64,000 nt of DNA. It comes from Marivita sp030148515 (lineage in GTDB: Bacteria; Pseudomonadota; Alphaproteobacteria; Rhodobacterales; Rhodobacteraceae). The DNA is taken from contig NZ_CP180351.1 of assembly GCF_048006345.1 (NCBI RefSeq), positions 2,418,001 to 2,482,000 on the forward strand, written 5' to 3'. Every line of letters begins with the position of its first letter. Position 1 is the stretch's first letter. Positions 50,944-58,974 of the stretch are shown here, piece by piece. A program made the position numbers and the translations under genes. The notes under the pieces were generated by a model, which was given only the letters and a program-made list of their open reading frames with translations, was not told where the DNA came from and searched no databases.

Positions 50944-50980
50944 ACGTCCTGGACGTGCCGGGCTGACGCCCGGCCTACGC
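50944..50980. repeat. REP-like palindrome, family B, with an adjacent palindrome
   Basis: ACGTCC-T-GGACGT (50944-50956) touches GCCGGGC-TGAC-GCCCGGC with the right tail CTACGC (50957-50980). The second is a family B copy; the CTACGC tail is the one seen on family A copies. Confidence 0.85.
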
Positions 50981-50991
50981 TTGAGACTGGA

Positions 50992-52020
50992 TCAGAGTGA
51001 CCGCGCCTGGCGGAACGACAGCAACCGACGGGAGCCTTCGTCCCACAGATGCAGACGTGCATTGGCAAAGCTTTCGCGGATTGTCATGCGATTGTGCTCG
51101 GCAAGGCTCGCATGATCGCGCACCACTTCGGGCAGTCGATAGAACGGGATGCGACTGTATAGATGATGCACATGGTGGATGCCGATGTTTCCGCTCAGCC
51201 ATTGAAGCACGGCTGGCATCACGTAATGCGAACTGCCATGCAGCGCAGCATCGTGCAATTGCCACTGCTCCTCGCCTTCCCAGAACGTGGTCTCGAACTG
51301 GTGTTGCACATAGAAGAGCCACACACCTGCCGTCGCTGCAAGCAGCGTGGATGGCAGGAAAATCAACAGGATCGGCATCAGCCCGCCGAAGTAGAGCATG
51401 ATCAGCAGACCGGTCAGGATCGCCGCGTTTGTGCCCATGGCGCTGGCCCAGTAGCGGACGCTGGACATCAGGCCAAGCGGGATGCGGTTTTGAACAAGGA
51501 ACAGGTATCCCGGCCCCAAACCGAACAGAATGATCGGGTGGCGGTACAGCCGGTACATCAGCTTGTTCCAGCCAGAAAGCGCCTTGTACTCTGCAACGGT
51601 CATCGTGTGGACATCACCGATCCCCCGGCGTTCCAGATTGCCGTGTGCGCTGTGATGGATCGAATGGGTACGCCGCCACACATCATACGGGGTGAGCGTG
51701 AGAACCCCCAAAATGCGGCCCAGCCAATCGCTGAGCGTCCGGTTGTTGTAGAACGATCCATGCCCGCAATCATGCTGGATAATGAACAAACGCAGAAGAA
51801 AGGCTGCGTTTACACAAGAGATGATGAAGGTCAGCCAATAACTGATCCCCAAGGCCCACCAAGCGGCGACCCAAAGGGCGACGAACGGGCCAAGCGTCAC
51901 GGCGAGTTCGAAAGAACTGCGCATTGCGTTCGGTTCACGATATTTGGCGAGAACTTTTACCCAGTCTTTGGCGGATGTTTGCACGGGCGTTTGCCCGGAA
52001 ATTGTAAACTGCTCGGACAT
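50992..52020 (-). CDS. Membrane fatty acid desaturase
   Basis: A 342-residue di-iron desaturase. Three His boxes are visible: HDCGHGSF (about 86), HSIHHSAHG (about 121) and HHVHHLY (about 273). Four or more membrane segments (for example FVALWVAAWWALGISYWLTF, and LLIFLPSTLLAATAGVWLFY) fit the family. It probably introduces a double bond into acyl chains of lipids, in keeping with membrane adaptation to temperature. No dedicated electron donor is adjacent. Confidence 0.92.
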   Translation of the reverse strand: MSEQFTISGQTPVQTSAKDWVKVLAKYREPNAMRSSFELAVTLGPFVALWVAAWWALGISYWLTFIISCVNAAFLLRLFIIQHDCGHGSFYNNRTLSDWLGRILGVLTLTPYDVWRRTHSIHHSAHGNLERRGIGDVHTMTVAEYKALSGWNKLMYRLYRHPIILFGLGPGYLFLVQNRIPLGLMSSVRYWASAMGTNAAILTGLLIMLYFGGLMPILLIFLPSTLLAATAGVWLFYVQHQFETTFWEGEEQWQLHDAALHGSSHYVMPAVLQWLSGNIGIHHVHHLYSRIPFYRLPEVVRDHASLAEHNRMTIRESFANARLHLWDEGSRRLLSFRQARSL

Positions 52021-52123
52021 AAGCCTGCTTTTTTTGTCACTGTTGCGGCGTTTTACCCGATCCAACGCGATCCGCCTACTTCTCTTTCGTGTTCAATCGA
52101 AGATTTGAGGCATTTTGCCACTG

Positions 52124-52615
52124 TCAGTTGTGGTCGGCATCCTTGTGCGGAGCTTGAGGCGTGTAGGCGCACCGCTCTGGCTTGATGTCGATCAGCGGTG
52201 TTTTGTCGAGGCAATCCAAACCCTTGACGATCAGGGCTGGGCCTTCTTGCCGGATCAGGCGAACGCGCGACAGGCCAATGGGGTTTGGTCGCACCGGAGA
52301 CCGCAGCGCGAATGTACCTGTGGTAACACCATCGCCGCGCGGGCTTTGCAGGACCAGATCCCGCCGGGATCGATGCAACCAGTAGAGCACATCGAGAAAT
52401 TCAAAGCTGGTGATGCCCTTTAAAGCGGGCGCCCAATCAGGATGCAGTTCGATCCGGCACTCCGGGCCAGTCAGCTTGCCTTGCCGCGGGCACAGATCGC
52501 GCGTGGTGAAAGGTGTGCGGATCGTTCCGATGAAATAAACGGTGTCGCCATCGGGCAGGATTGGATCAATGGCGATTTCGCCTTCACGCAGATCGGTCGG
52601 GTTGGAATCGGTCAT
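52124..52615 (-). CDS. trmO: tRNA (t6A37) methyltransferase TrmO
   Basis: A 163-residue protein of the TsaA/TrmO family, which methylates N6 of threonylcarbamoyladenosine at position 37 of certain tRNAs with SAM. The signature GTFALRSPVRPNPIGLSRVR (about 102-121) and LDCLDKTPLIDIKP are clear. It is short, lacking a long C-terminal domain, but normal for the single-domain form. It is divergent from a regulator at 52750. Confidence 0.92.
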   Translation of the reverse strand: MTDSNPTDLREGEIAIDPILPDGDTVYFIGTIRTPFTTRDLCPRQGKLTGPECRIELHPDWAPALKGITSFEFLDVLYWLHRSRRDLVLQSPRGDGVTTGTFALRSPVRPNPIGLSRVRLIRQEGPALIVKGLDCLDKTPLIDIKPERCAYTPQAPHKDADHN

Positions 52616-52749
52616 CTCTCGCCTCCGCGACGGGTACCGTGACAGAATGCAAAGTTTGGTCGCGATGGCCAGTGGCGATCACGCTAAGCAAGAAAGCATG
52701 CGTTGCCCATCTTGCCGCGCCTCGGCGTGTCCTCCATAGTCGCGTCGCT

Positions 52750-53643
52750 ATGGCGAATACAGACACATCCCCTGCGGAAAGCTACCTGACAGTGCCGGAA
52801 TTGGCGGCGCTTTTGCGGATCAAGGAACGCAAGGTCTACGATCTCGCGGCCACCGGAGCCGTGCCTTGTTCCAAGGTCACTGGCAAACTGCTGTTTCCTG
52901 AACAAGCCGTGCGCCGTTGGCTTGAGCGTGGCCAGACCGGATCGGGACAGGATCAGGCGGCGCGACCGGCGGTGTTTCTCGGCAGCCACGACCCTCTGCT
53001 CGACTGGGCATTGCGCCAATCCGAATGCGGCATCGCCACGTTTTTTGACGGATCGCAGGACGGGCTTGACCGGTTTGCCGCCCGCGAAGGTGTGGCAGCC
53101 GGATTGCACATGTTCCACGCCGCGTCGGGCACGTGGAACGTGGCTTCGGTCAATGCCACCCTGTCCGGATCCCCCGCAGTTCTGCTGGGCTTCGCAAAAC
53201 GGCGGCGTGGGCTGGTGATGAAACCCGATCTGGCGGCAGACATCGGCGGTCTTGCTGATCTGGTGGGTCGGTCTGTGACACCGAGGCAAATCGGTGCTGG
53301 CAGCCGCACGCTGTTCGACACTCTGCTGCGCGACGCCGATATTCTGCCTGAGACCCTGCGCATGCGGCCTGTCGCCCGAAGTGAGGCGGATGCGGTGCTG
53401 GATGTGGCAACGGGTCCTTCCGACGTGACTTTCGGGCTTGAAGCGCTGGCCGCCCAGCATCATTTGGCCTTTGTCCCGTTGATCGAGGAAAACTTTGATC
53501 TGCTGGTCGCCCGCCACGCCTATTTCGAGCCGCCGATGCAACGGTTTCTGGCGTTCCTGCATTCGGCCGAGTTCATCGAATACGCGGCCGCAATGAAAGG
53601 CTATGACCTTTCCGAGGCCGGAACGGTCCGTTGGAACGGATGA
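52750..53643 (+). CDS. HTH / periplasmic-binding-like domain regulator
   Basis: A 297-residue protein: an excisionase-type winged helix (about 13-57, YLTVPELAALLRIKERKVYD, ...VTGKLLFPEQAVRRWLE) fused to a periplasmic-binding-like domain (about 75-290, VFLGSHDPLLDWAL, ...LAFVPLIEENFDLLVARHAY). The arrangement is that of HTH_17 plus PBP_like (molybdate/tungstate-type) regulators. Its ligand may be a molybdenum-cofactor compound or an oxyanion. No transporter is adjacent. Confidence 0.85.
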   Translation: MANTDTSPAESYLTVPELAALLRIKERKVYDLAATGAVPCSKVTGKLLFPEQAVRRWLERGQTGSGQDQAARPAVFLGSHDPLLDWALRQSECGIATFFDGSQDGLDRFAAREGVAAGLHMFHAASGTWNVASVNATLSGSPAVLLGFAKRRRGLVMKPDLAADIGGLADLVGRSVTPRQIGAGSRTLFDTLLRDADILPETLRMRPVARSEADAVLDVATGPSDVTFGLEALAAQHHLAFVPLIEENFDLLVARHAYFEPPMQRFLAFLHSAEFIEYAAAMKGYDLSEAGTVRWNG

Positions 53644-53719
53644 CGCGGAAAACCGTCCGACAAATGGTGGACGCTGGCGCACGCGCAGCTTAGGTTTGCC
53701 CGCAACCAAGGATGCCTGA

Positions 53720-55468
53720 ATGACCGACGCAACCCCGTATCAGGTGCTTGCCCGCAAGTATCGCCCCGAAACCTTTGCCGACCTTGTCGGGCAAGAGGCG
53801 ATGGTGCGCACGCTCAAGAATGCGTTTGCCGCCGACCGCATCGCCCAGGCTTTCGTGATGACCGGGATTCGCGGCATCGGCAAAACCACCACCGCGCGGA
53901 TCATTGCAAAGGGTCTGAACTGTATCGGGCCGGATGGTACTGGTGGGCCGACGACCGACCCATGTGGCCAGTGCGAACATTGCGTGGCGATCATGGAAGG
54001 TCGGCATGTTGACGTGATGGAGATGGACGCGGCCTCGCGCACCGGCGTGGGAGACATTCGCGAGATCATCGACTCCGTGCATTACCGCGCGGCATCAGCC
54101 CGCTACAAAATCTACATCATCGACGAAGTTCACATGCTGTCGACCAGTGCGTTCAACGCGCTTTTGAAGACGCTGGAAGAACCTCCAGCACATGTGAAAT
54201 TCATCTTTGCCACCACCGAAATCCGCAAGGTTCCGGTCACCGTTCTGTCGCGCTGTCAGCGGTTCGACCTGCGGCGGATCGAACCCGAAATGATGATCGC
54301 GCTGCTGCGCAAGATCGCCACGCGCGAAAATGCAGAGATCACGGATGATGCGCTGGCTTTGATCACACGGGCGGCGGAAGGGTCTGCGCGAGACGCGACC
54401 TCGCTTCTGGATCAGGCGATTAGCCACGGTGCAGGCGAAACCACCGCCGAACAGGTGCGCGCGATGTTGGGTCTCGCCGACCGTGGCCGCGTGCTCGACC
54501 TCTTCGATCTGGTGATGAAGGGCGATGCGGCGGGCGCTTTGACGGAGCTGAGTGCGCAATATGCCGACGGGGCCGACCCAATGGCTGTGCTGCGCGATTT
54601 GGCGGAAATCACGCATTGGATTTCCGTGGTCAAGATCACACCCGAAGCTGCCGAAGACCCCACCATCAGCCCTGATGAGCGCCAGCGCGGCCAGGATTTC
54701 GCAAATGCGCTTGGCATGCGGCCGCTGACGCGGCTGTGGCAGATGTTGCTCAAGGCGCTGGACGAGGTGGCGCAGGCCCCCAATGCGATGATGGCCGCCG
54801 AAATGGCAATCATTCGCATGACGCATGTTTCGGAATTGCCCAGCCCCGAAGACCTCGTGAAACGGCTGCAGGATGCGCCTCCACCGCCCCCTCCTTCGGG
54901 CGGCGGGATGTCTGCGGGCGGCGCTACGCGGATGCAAGCAATGGGAGGCCCTGCCCCGACGCATGCGTCGTCATCGGGGCCCCACGCCTCGTACGGAGGC
55001 GCGGTTCTGGCGGTTGCCGCCGATCAGGCATTGGCGCGGTATCCCACGTTCGAGCATGTGATCGAACTGATCCGGTCGAACCGCGATGTGAAACTGCTGG
55101 TCGAGGTGGAAGGCTGCGTGCGTCTGGCGGCCTATCAGCCCGGACGGATCGAGTTCACACCGACCGACAACGCCCCTGGCGATCTGGCGCAGCGCCTTGG
55201 TGGTGCCTTGCAGCGCTGGACCGGCAACCGCTGGGCGGTGACTTTGGTCAACGGTTCCGATGCGCCAACCATCGTTGAGACCCGCGATGCTGCCGAGATG
55301 GCAATCAAGGCGCAGGCGGCGGCACACCCCTTGGTCAAGGCGGTGCTGGACGCCTTTCCCGGCTCCGTGATCGAAGAAGTGCGGACGCCCGACCAACTGG
55401 CCGCCGTGGCCGAAGCCGAGGCACTGCCCGAAGTGGAAGACGAATGGGACCCGTTCGAAGAGGAGTGA
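53720..55468 (+). CDS. dnaX: DNA polymerase III subunit gamma/tau
   Basis: A 582-residue clamp-loader subunit. N-terminal AAA+ module: YRPETFADLVGQE, Walker A GIRGIGKTTTAR, a zinc-binding set of Cys (NCIGPDG...PCGQCEHC), IIDEVHML (Walker B) and SRCQRFDLRR (sensor). A Pro/Gly linker (PPPPPPSGGG, about 390-400) leads to the C-terminal tau part that binds the polymerase. No frameshift site is proposed. Followed by a small membrane protein, ybaB and recR, the conserved order. Confidence 0.95.
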   Translation: MTDATPYQVLARKYRPETFADLVGQEAMVRTLKNAFAADRIAQAFVMTGIRGIGKTTTARIIAKGLNCIGPDGTGGPTTDPCGQCEHCVAIMEGRHVDVMEMDAASRTGVGDIREIIDSVHYRAASARYKIYIIDEVHMLSTSAFNALLKTLEEPPAHVKFIFATTEIRKVPVTVLSRCQRFDLRRIEPEMMIALLRKIATRENAEITDDALALITRAAEGSARDATSLLDQAISHGAGETTAEQVRAMLGLADRGRVLDLFDLVMKGDAAGALTELSAQYADGADPMAVLRDLAEITHWISVVKITPEAAEDPTISPDERQRGQDFANALGMRPLTRLWQMLLKALDEVAQAPNAMMAAEMAIIRMTHVSELPSPEDLVKRLQDAPPPPPPSGGGMSAGGATRMQAMGGPAPTHASSSGPHASYGGAVLAVAADQALARYPTFEHVIELIRSNRDVKLLVEVEGCVRLAAYQPGRIEFTPTDNAPGDLAQRLGGALQRWTGNRWAVTLVNGSDAPTIVETRDAAEMAIKAQAAAHPLVKAVLDAFPGSVIEEVRTPDQLAAVAEAEALPEVEDEWDPFEEE

Positions 55469-55827
55469 TCCTGTCGCTTCTACCCGGTGTGGCATGGGCG
55501 CAGGATTGCGCGGTGCAGCGACCGGGATGGGATGGGGCGCCGGTCAGCGTAGTGCAGGAAGCGGTGTTTCTCGCATCCTCGCCCGCTGCATTGGTTCTGT
55601 TGCTCGGCACCGCCGTCGCCATTCGCTTCAAGAGCCAATGGGGGTCGCTCGCCGTGGTTCTGGGCTGGACGGCCTTTGTCACCTTCCTGACCATGCTGGC
55701 ACCCGCTTCGCGGAAACTGGCGATGGCGGAAGGCTGTGTCGGCTCGCCCGCCTTGTTCCTCGGGGTCATCGCTGCAATATGTGTCGGGACGATCTTTTAC
55801 ACCGCGCCACCGATCAAGGGGCGCTGA
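55444..55827 (+). CDS. Small membrane protein overlapping the dnaX end
   Basis: A 127-residue protein with a signal peptide-like start (RRGVILSLLPGVAWA, cleavage before QD) and further hydrophobic segments (about 45-62, 71-85, 105-118), so probably three membrane helices after cleavage. ATG 55444 has TGGAAGACGA before it; GTG 55465 would overlap the dnaX stop as GTGA. It lies between dnaX and ybaB. Not recognised, but the position and length suggest a conserved roseobacter gene. Confidence 0.68.
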   Translation: MGPVRRGVILSLLPGVAWAQDCAVQRPGWDGAPVSVVQEAVFLASSPAALVLLLGTAVAIRFKSQWGSLAVVLGWTAFVTFLTMLAPASRKLAMAEGCVGSPALFLGVIAAICVGTIFYTAPPIKGR

Positions 55828-55842
55828 GCTACGGAGAGACAG

Positions 55843-56187
55843 ATGTTCAAGGGTTTGGGCCAGATGGGCGACATGGCCAAGATGATGAAGGCCGCGCAGG
55901 AAATGCAGGGCAAGATGGCCCAGATGCAGGAAGACCTTGCCACGATGACCGTGATCGGCGAAAGCGGCGCAGGTCTGGTGAAGGCCACCGCAACGGCCAA
56001 GGGCGAACTCACGGCACTCGATATCGATCCGTCGATCTTCAACAGCGATGACAAGGAAGTGGTCGAAGACCTGATCCTTGCCGCGATCAAGGACGCGCAG
56101 CAAAAGGCGCAGGACAAGGCGCAGGAAGAGATGGGCAAGCTTACCGAAGGTTTGGGCCTGCCAGCAGGCATGAAGCTGCCGTTCTGA
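55843..56187 (+). CDS. YbaB/EbfC-family nucleoid-associated protein
   Basis: A 114-residue YbaB-type DNA-binding protein. The N-terminal helix is Met-rich (MGDMAKMMKAAQEMQGKMAQ), followed by strands and IFNSDDKEVVEDLILAAIKD and KLTEGLGLPAGMKLPF. It dimerises and coats DNA. It is in the conserved dnaX-ybaB-recR block, with GGAGAG before the ATG. Confidence 0.95.
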   Translation: MFKGLGQMGDMAKMMKAAQEMQGKMAQMQEDLATMTVIGESGAGLVKATATAKGELTALDIDPSIFNSDDKEVVEDLILAAIKDAQQKAQDKAQEEMGKLTEGLGLPAGMKLPF

Positions 56188-56200
56188 TCATGCAGTGCAC

Positions 56201-56272
56201 TGCCGTCTTCCTCGGGCCTGACCCGAGGACCCTTTTTCAGACGATCTTCGGGTCAAGCCCGAAGATGACGGC
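56201..56272. repeat. Inverted doublet of a TGCCGTC-tailed palindrome (REPIN-like)
   Basis: Copy 1 (56201-56229): TGCCGTCTT, then CCTCGGG-CCTGA-CCCGAGG. Copy 2, on the other strand (56242-56272): TGCCGTCAT, then CTTCGGG-CTTGA-CCCGAAG. The tails point outward, so together they form a large hairpin in the ybaB-recR gap, ending seven bases before recR. This stem type is frequent in alphaproteobacterial genomes. Confidence 0.82.
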
Positions 56273-56278
56273 AGGCGC

Positions 56279-56875
56279 ATGATGCGTGACGGCGGCGATA
56301 TCGAGGCGCTCATTGCGATGATGGCGCGGCTGCCGGGGCTTGGTCCCCGGTCCGCCCGCCGCGCCGTGCTGCACATGATCCGCAAACGCGGGCTGTTGCT
56401 GGGGCCATTGGCCGAATTGATGACGCGCGTGGCGCGGGACGCCCGCGAGTGCCTGAACTGCGGCAATATCGGCACGCAAGACATCTGCGATATCTGCCAG
56501 GACAACCAGCGCAACAATGGTTTGCTCTGTGTGGTTGAAGACGTATCCGACCTTTGGGCGATGGAGCGGTCGGGTGTGTTTAAGGGGCGCTATCACGTTC
56601 TGGGCGGTACCCTGTCGGCACTGGATCAGGTCGGCCCCGAAGAATTGCGCATTCCGAAACTTTCGGCGCGGGTGGAAAGCGAAGAGATCACCGAGGTCAT
56701 CCTCGCCCTCAACGCCACCATCGACGGGCAAACGACCGCGCATTACATCGCCGACCAACTCGAAGGCCGGGTGACGATGACCTCCCTTGCGCAAGGCGTG
56801 CCCATCGGCGGGGAACTGGACTACCTCGACGAAGGCACGATCACGGCGGCGATGAACGCGCGCAAGCCGATTTAG
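56279..56875 (+). CDS. recR: Recombination mediator RecR
   Basis: A 198-residue RecR that loads RecA with RecFO in gap repair. The N-terminal helix-hairpin-helix (LPGLGPRSARRAVLHMI), a C4 zinc finger (CLNCGNIGTQDICDIC, about 60-75), and the Toprim (LLCVVEDVSDLWAMERSG, YHVLGGTLSALDQVGPE) are in order. Two ATG codons at 56279 and 56282 are possible starts; a REPIN-like hairpin lies just upstream. Confidence 0.95.
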   Translation: MMRDGGDIEALIAMMARLPGLGPRSARRAVLHMIRKRGLLLGPLAELMTRVARDARECLNCGNIGTQDICDICQDNQRNNGLLCVVEDVSDLWAMERSGVFKGRYHVLGGTLSALDQVGPEELRIPKLSARVESEEITEVILALNATIDGQTTAHYIADQLEGRVTMTSLAQGVPIGGELDYLDEGTITAAMNARKPI

Positions 56876-56982
56876 GGCAAACACGGATCCTTGCGTCCAA
56901 GTGGACCGCAAGAAAAGGCTCGTTCCAACGCCCCAGATCGGGCATGACTCGGACAGGGCCGACACGGCTTGAGGAGATCGTC

Positions 56983-57363
56983 ATGGATATCGAACAGACA
57001 GACCAAGGCACGCTTGAACATTGGACCCCGGCGGATGTTGCGGCGGCGTTCAACGAGGACAGGATCGTGCTGATCGACGTGCGCACCCCGCAGGAATTTG
57101 CACTGGAGCGGATCAATGGTGCGTTGCTTGCCCCGATGCAGTCGTTCCAGCCGAACCACATGCCGGACCAGTCGAAGAAACAGATCGTGTTTCACTGTGG
57201 ATCAGGTGTGCGCTCTGCCCGTGTCGCCAAGCTTTGCCTCGCGGCAGGCGAAGACCGGATCGCCCACATGGATGGGGGTTTTGCCGCGTGGAAAGAAGAC
57301 GGGCAGGCTTACATCGGAACCGACATGGCGACCGGGGCACCCAAAGAGATGCGCAAGACCTGA
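56983..57363 (+). CDS. Rhodanese-like domain protein
   Basis: A 126-residue single rhodanese domain with the active loop FHCGSGVRSARVAK (catalytic Cys about 70) and VLIDVRTPQEFALERINGAL. It probably transfers sulfur to a thiol acceptor. Cytoplasmic, no signal. The ATG follows GAGGAGATCGTC. It is convergent with trcR, separated by a bidirectional terminator. Confidence 0.9.
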   Translation: MDIEQTDQGTLEHWTPADVAAAFNEDRIVLIDVRTPQEFALERINGALLAPMQSFQPNHMPDQSKKQIVFHCGSGVRSARVAKLCLAAGEDRIAHMDGGFAAWKEDGQAYIGTDMATGAPKEMRKT

Positions 57364-57372
57364 CAGCGCAAG

Positions 57373-57407
57373 AAAAAACCCGGCACCGCTGCGCGGGCCG
57401 GGCTTTT
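57373..57407. terminator. Bidirectional terminator between the rhodanese and trcR genes
   Basis: AAAAAACCCGGC (57373-57384) and GCCGGGCTTTT (57397-57407) form a GC hairpin with A/T runs on both sides, suited to both convergent genes. Confidence 0.85.
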
Positions 57408-57426
57408 CAAGGACTGCTGCCTTTGA

Positions 57427-58200
57427 TCAGCGACGGGGATCGTCGTCGTCATCCTCATCATCGTCGTCGTCATGTGTGCCGTCGGGCAGGTTGAAGAAAC
57501 TGTCCGCGTCAGAGTAGTCATCCTTGCTGCCGGAGTCACTGCTCTCGTAGGACGAACCAGACAGGCTGAAGGTCTCAAGACCTTCGATGGCACTCGGCAG
57601 ACGCGGTTCGGCGTCCATCTCAAGGCTCTGTTCGGTGGACACGAGCTTGCGGCGCTCATCATCTGTCATTACCGCTTCCTGCTTTTTCGCAGCTTTGGCA
57701 ACGGCTGCGTCCAGTTCGGACTGCTTGCAGAGGCCGAGTGCGACCGGATCAATCGGCTGGATGTTGTTGATGTTCCAGTGGGTGCGTTCGCGGATCGCCT
57801 GAATGGTCGGCTTTGTTGTGCCAACCAGTTTGGAAATCTGGCCATCGCTGAGTTCCGGATGGAACTTGACCAGCCACAGGATCGATGCCGGGCGGTCCTG
57901 ACGCTTGGACAGCGGCGTATAGCGGGGGCCACGGCGCTTTTCCTCGCCCTGAGCCGCGGCGTATACCTTGAGCTTGAGCTTATGCGCCGGGTCTTTTTCG
58001 CCCTTCTGGATCTCGTCAGCCTCAAGCTGATTGTTGGCAATGGGATCGAACCCCTTGACCCCAACAGCCACGTCGCCATCGGCAATGCCCTGTACCTCAA
58101 GCTCGTGCATTCCGGTGAAATCCGCGATCTGCTTGAAGGTCAGTGTCGTGTTGTCCACCAGCCAGACTGCGGTGGCTTTTGCCATAATCGGTTTACCCAT
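57427..58200 (-). CDS. trcR: Cell-cycle transcriptional regulator TrcR (DUF1013)
   Basis: A 257-residue DUF1013 protein (MAKATAVWLVDNTTLTFKQI, ADFTGMHELEVQGIADGD, ...ILWLVKFHPELSDGQISKLV, GTTKPTIQAIRERTHWN), with helix-turn-helix character, known in alphaproteobacteria as a cell-cycle-associated regulator. The C-terminus (about 215-257) is Ser/Asp-rich and ends in a run of about ten Asp residues broken by one Glu before PRR, an unusual acidic tail. AAGGAGA lies before the ATG at 58200; ATG 58185 is an alternative. Confidence 0.9.
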   Translation of the reverse strand: MGKPIMAKATAVWLVDNTTLTFKQIADFTGMHELEVQGIADGDVAVGVKGFDPIANNQLEADEIQKGEKDPAHKLKLKVYAAAQGEEKRRGPRYTPLSKRQDRPASILWLVKFHPELSDGQISKLVGTTKPTIQAIRERTHWNINNIQPIDPVALGLCKQSELDAAVAKAAKKQEAVMTDDERRKLVSTEQSLEMDAEPRLPSAIEGLETFSLSGSSYESSDSGSKDDYSDADSFFNLPDGTHDDDDDEDDDDDPRR

Positions 58201-58333
58201 CTCGCGTCTCCTTACGCATAGCTTTTTCAGTCTCTCGGAGCGGGTCCAAGAGGTCCCGGTCTTCCGGGACGGTTTCCATTGTCAGGGAACTTGGCGGCCT
58301 TATAGTCGCGCAGAGGCAAAGAGGGAAGAGGCA

Positions 58334-58972
58334 ATGCGGTTTTTGGTGCTGGCCGTGGCGGGGCTGATTGCGTCGTCGATGGCCTGGGCGAAAGGCGAAC
58401 GCTCTGGTGAGTTCGACTATTACGTCATGTCGCTCAGCTGGTCGCCCACATGGTGCGCCCTCGAAGGGGACGCACGGCAGTCGCCGCAATGCGATTCAGA
58501 TGCCGATTTCGGTTGGGTCTTGCACGGTCTTTGGCCGCAATATCACCGCGGTTGGCCGTCCTATTGTCCGACGGTCGAACGCAATCCATCGCGGTCGATG
58601 ACCAACGACATGGCGGATATCATGGGGACCTCCGGTCTGGCCTGGCACCAGTGGAACAAGCACGGTGTGTGCAGCGGTTTGTCAGCGCAGAACTACTATG
58701 ACCTCTCGCGCAAAGCCTATGGCACAGTGGTGCGGCCCGAGGTTTTCAGACGGCTGGAGAAGTCGGTCAAACTGCCCGCTTCGGTGGTCGAAGAGGCGTT
58801 TCTCAAGGCAAATCCGCAGCTTGAGCCTGATATGATCACCATCACCTGCAAGGACGGTCGCATTCAGGAGGCGCGCATCTGCCTGTCAAAGACACTCGAC
58901 CCTGTGCCCTGCGGTCGGGACGTGGTGCGTGATTGCACCGCGACAGATGCGTTGTTCGATCCGATACGGTAA
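58334..58972 (+). CDS. Secreted ribonuclease T2 family protein
   Basis: A 212-residue RNase T2 with a signal peptide (MRFLVLAVAGLIASSMAWA). Catalytic motifs are CAS1 FGWVLHGLWPQY (His) and CAS2 LAWHQWNKHGVC (His and Glu-equivalent/His), with Cys pairs for disulfides. It would degrade RNA in the periplasm or medium. The ATG follows GGGAAGAGG. Convergent with COQ9, two bases apart. Confidence 0.92.
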   Translation: MRFLVLAVAGLIASSMAWAKGERSGEFDYYVMSLSWSPTWCALEGDARQSPQCDSDADFGWVLHGLWPQYHRGWPSYCPTVERNPSRSMTNDMADIMGTSGLAWHQWNKHGVCSGLSAQNYYDLSRKAYGTVVRPEVFRRLEKSVKLPASVVEEAFLKANPQLEPDMITITCKDGRIQEARICLSKTLDPVPCGRDVVRDCTATDALFDPIR

Positions 58973-58974
58973 GG

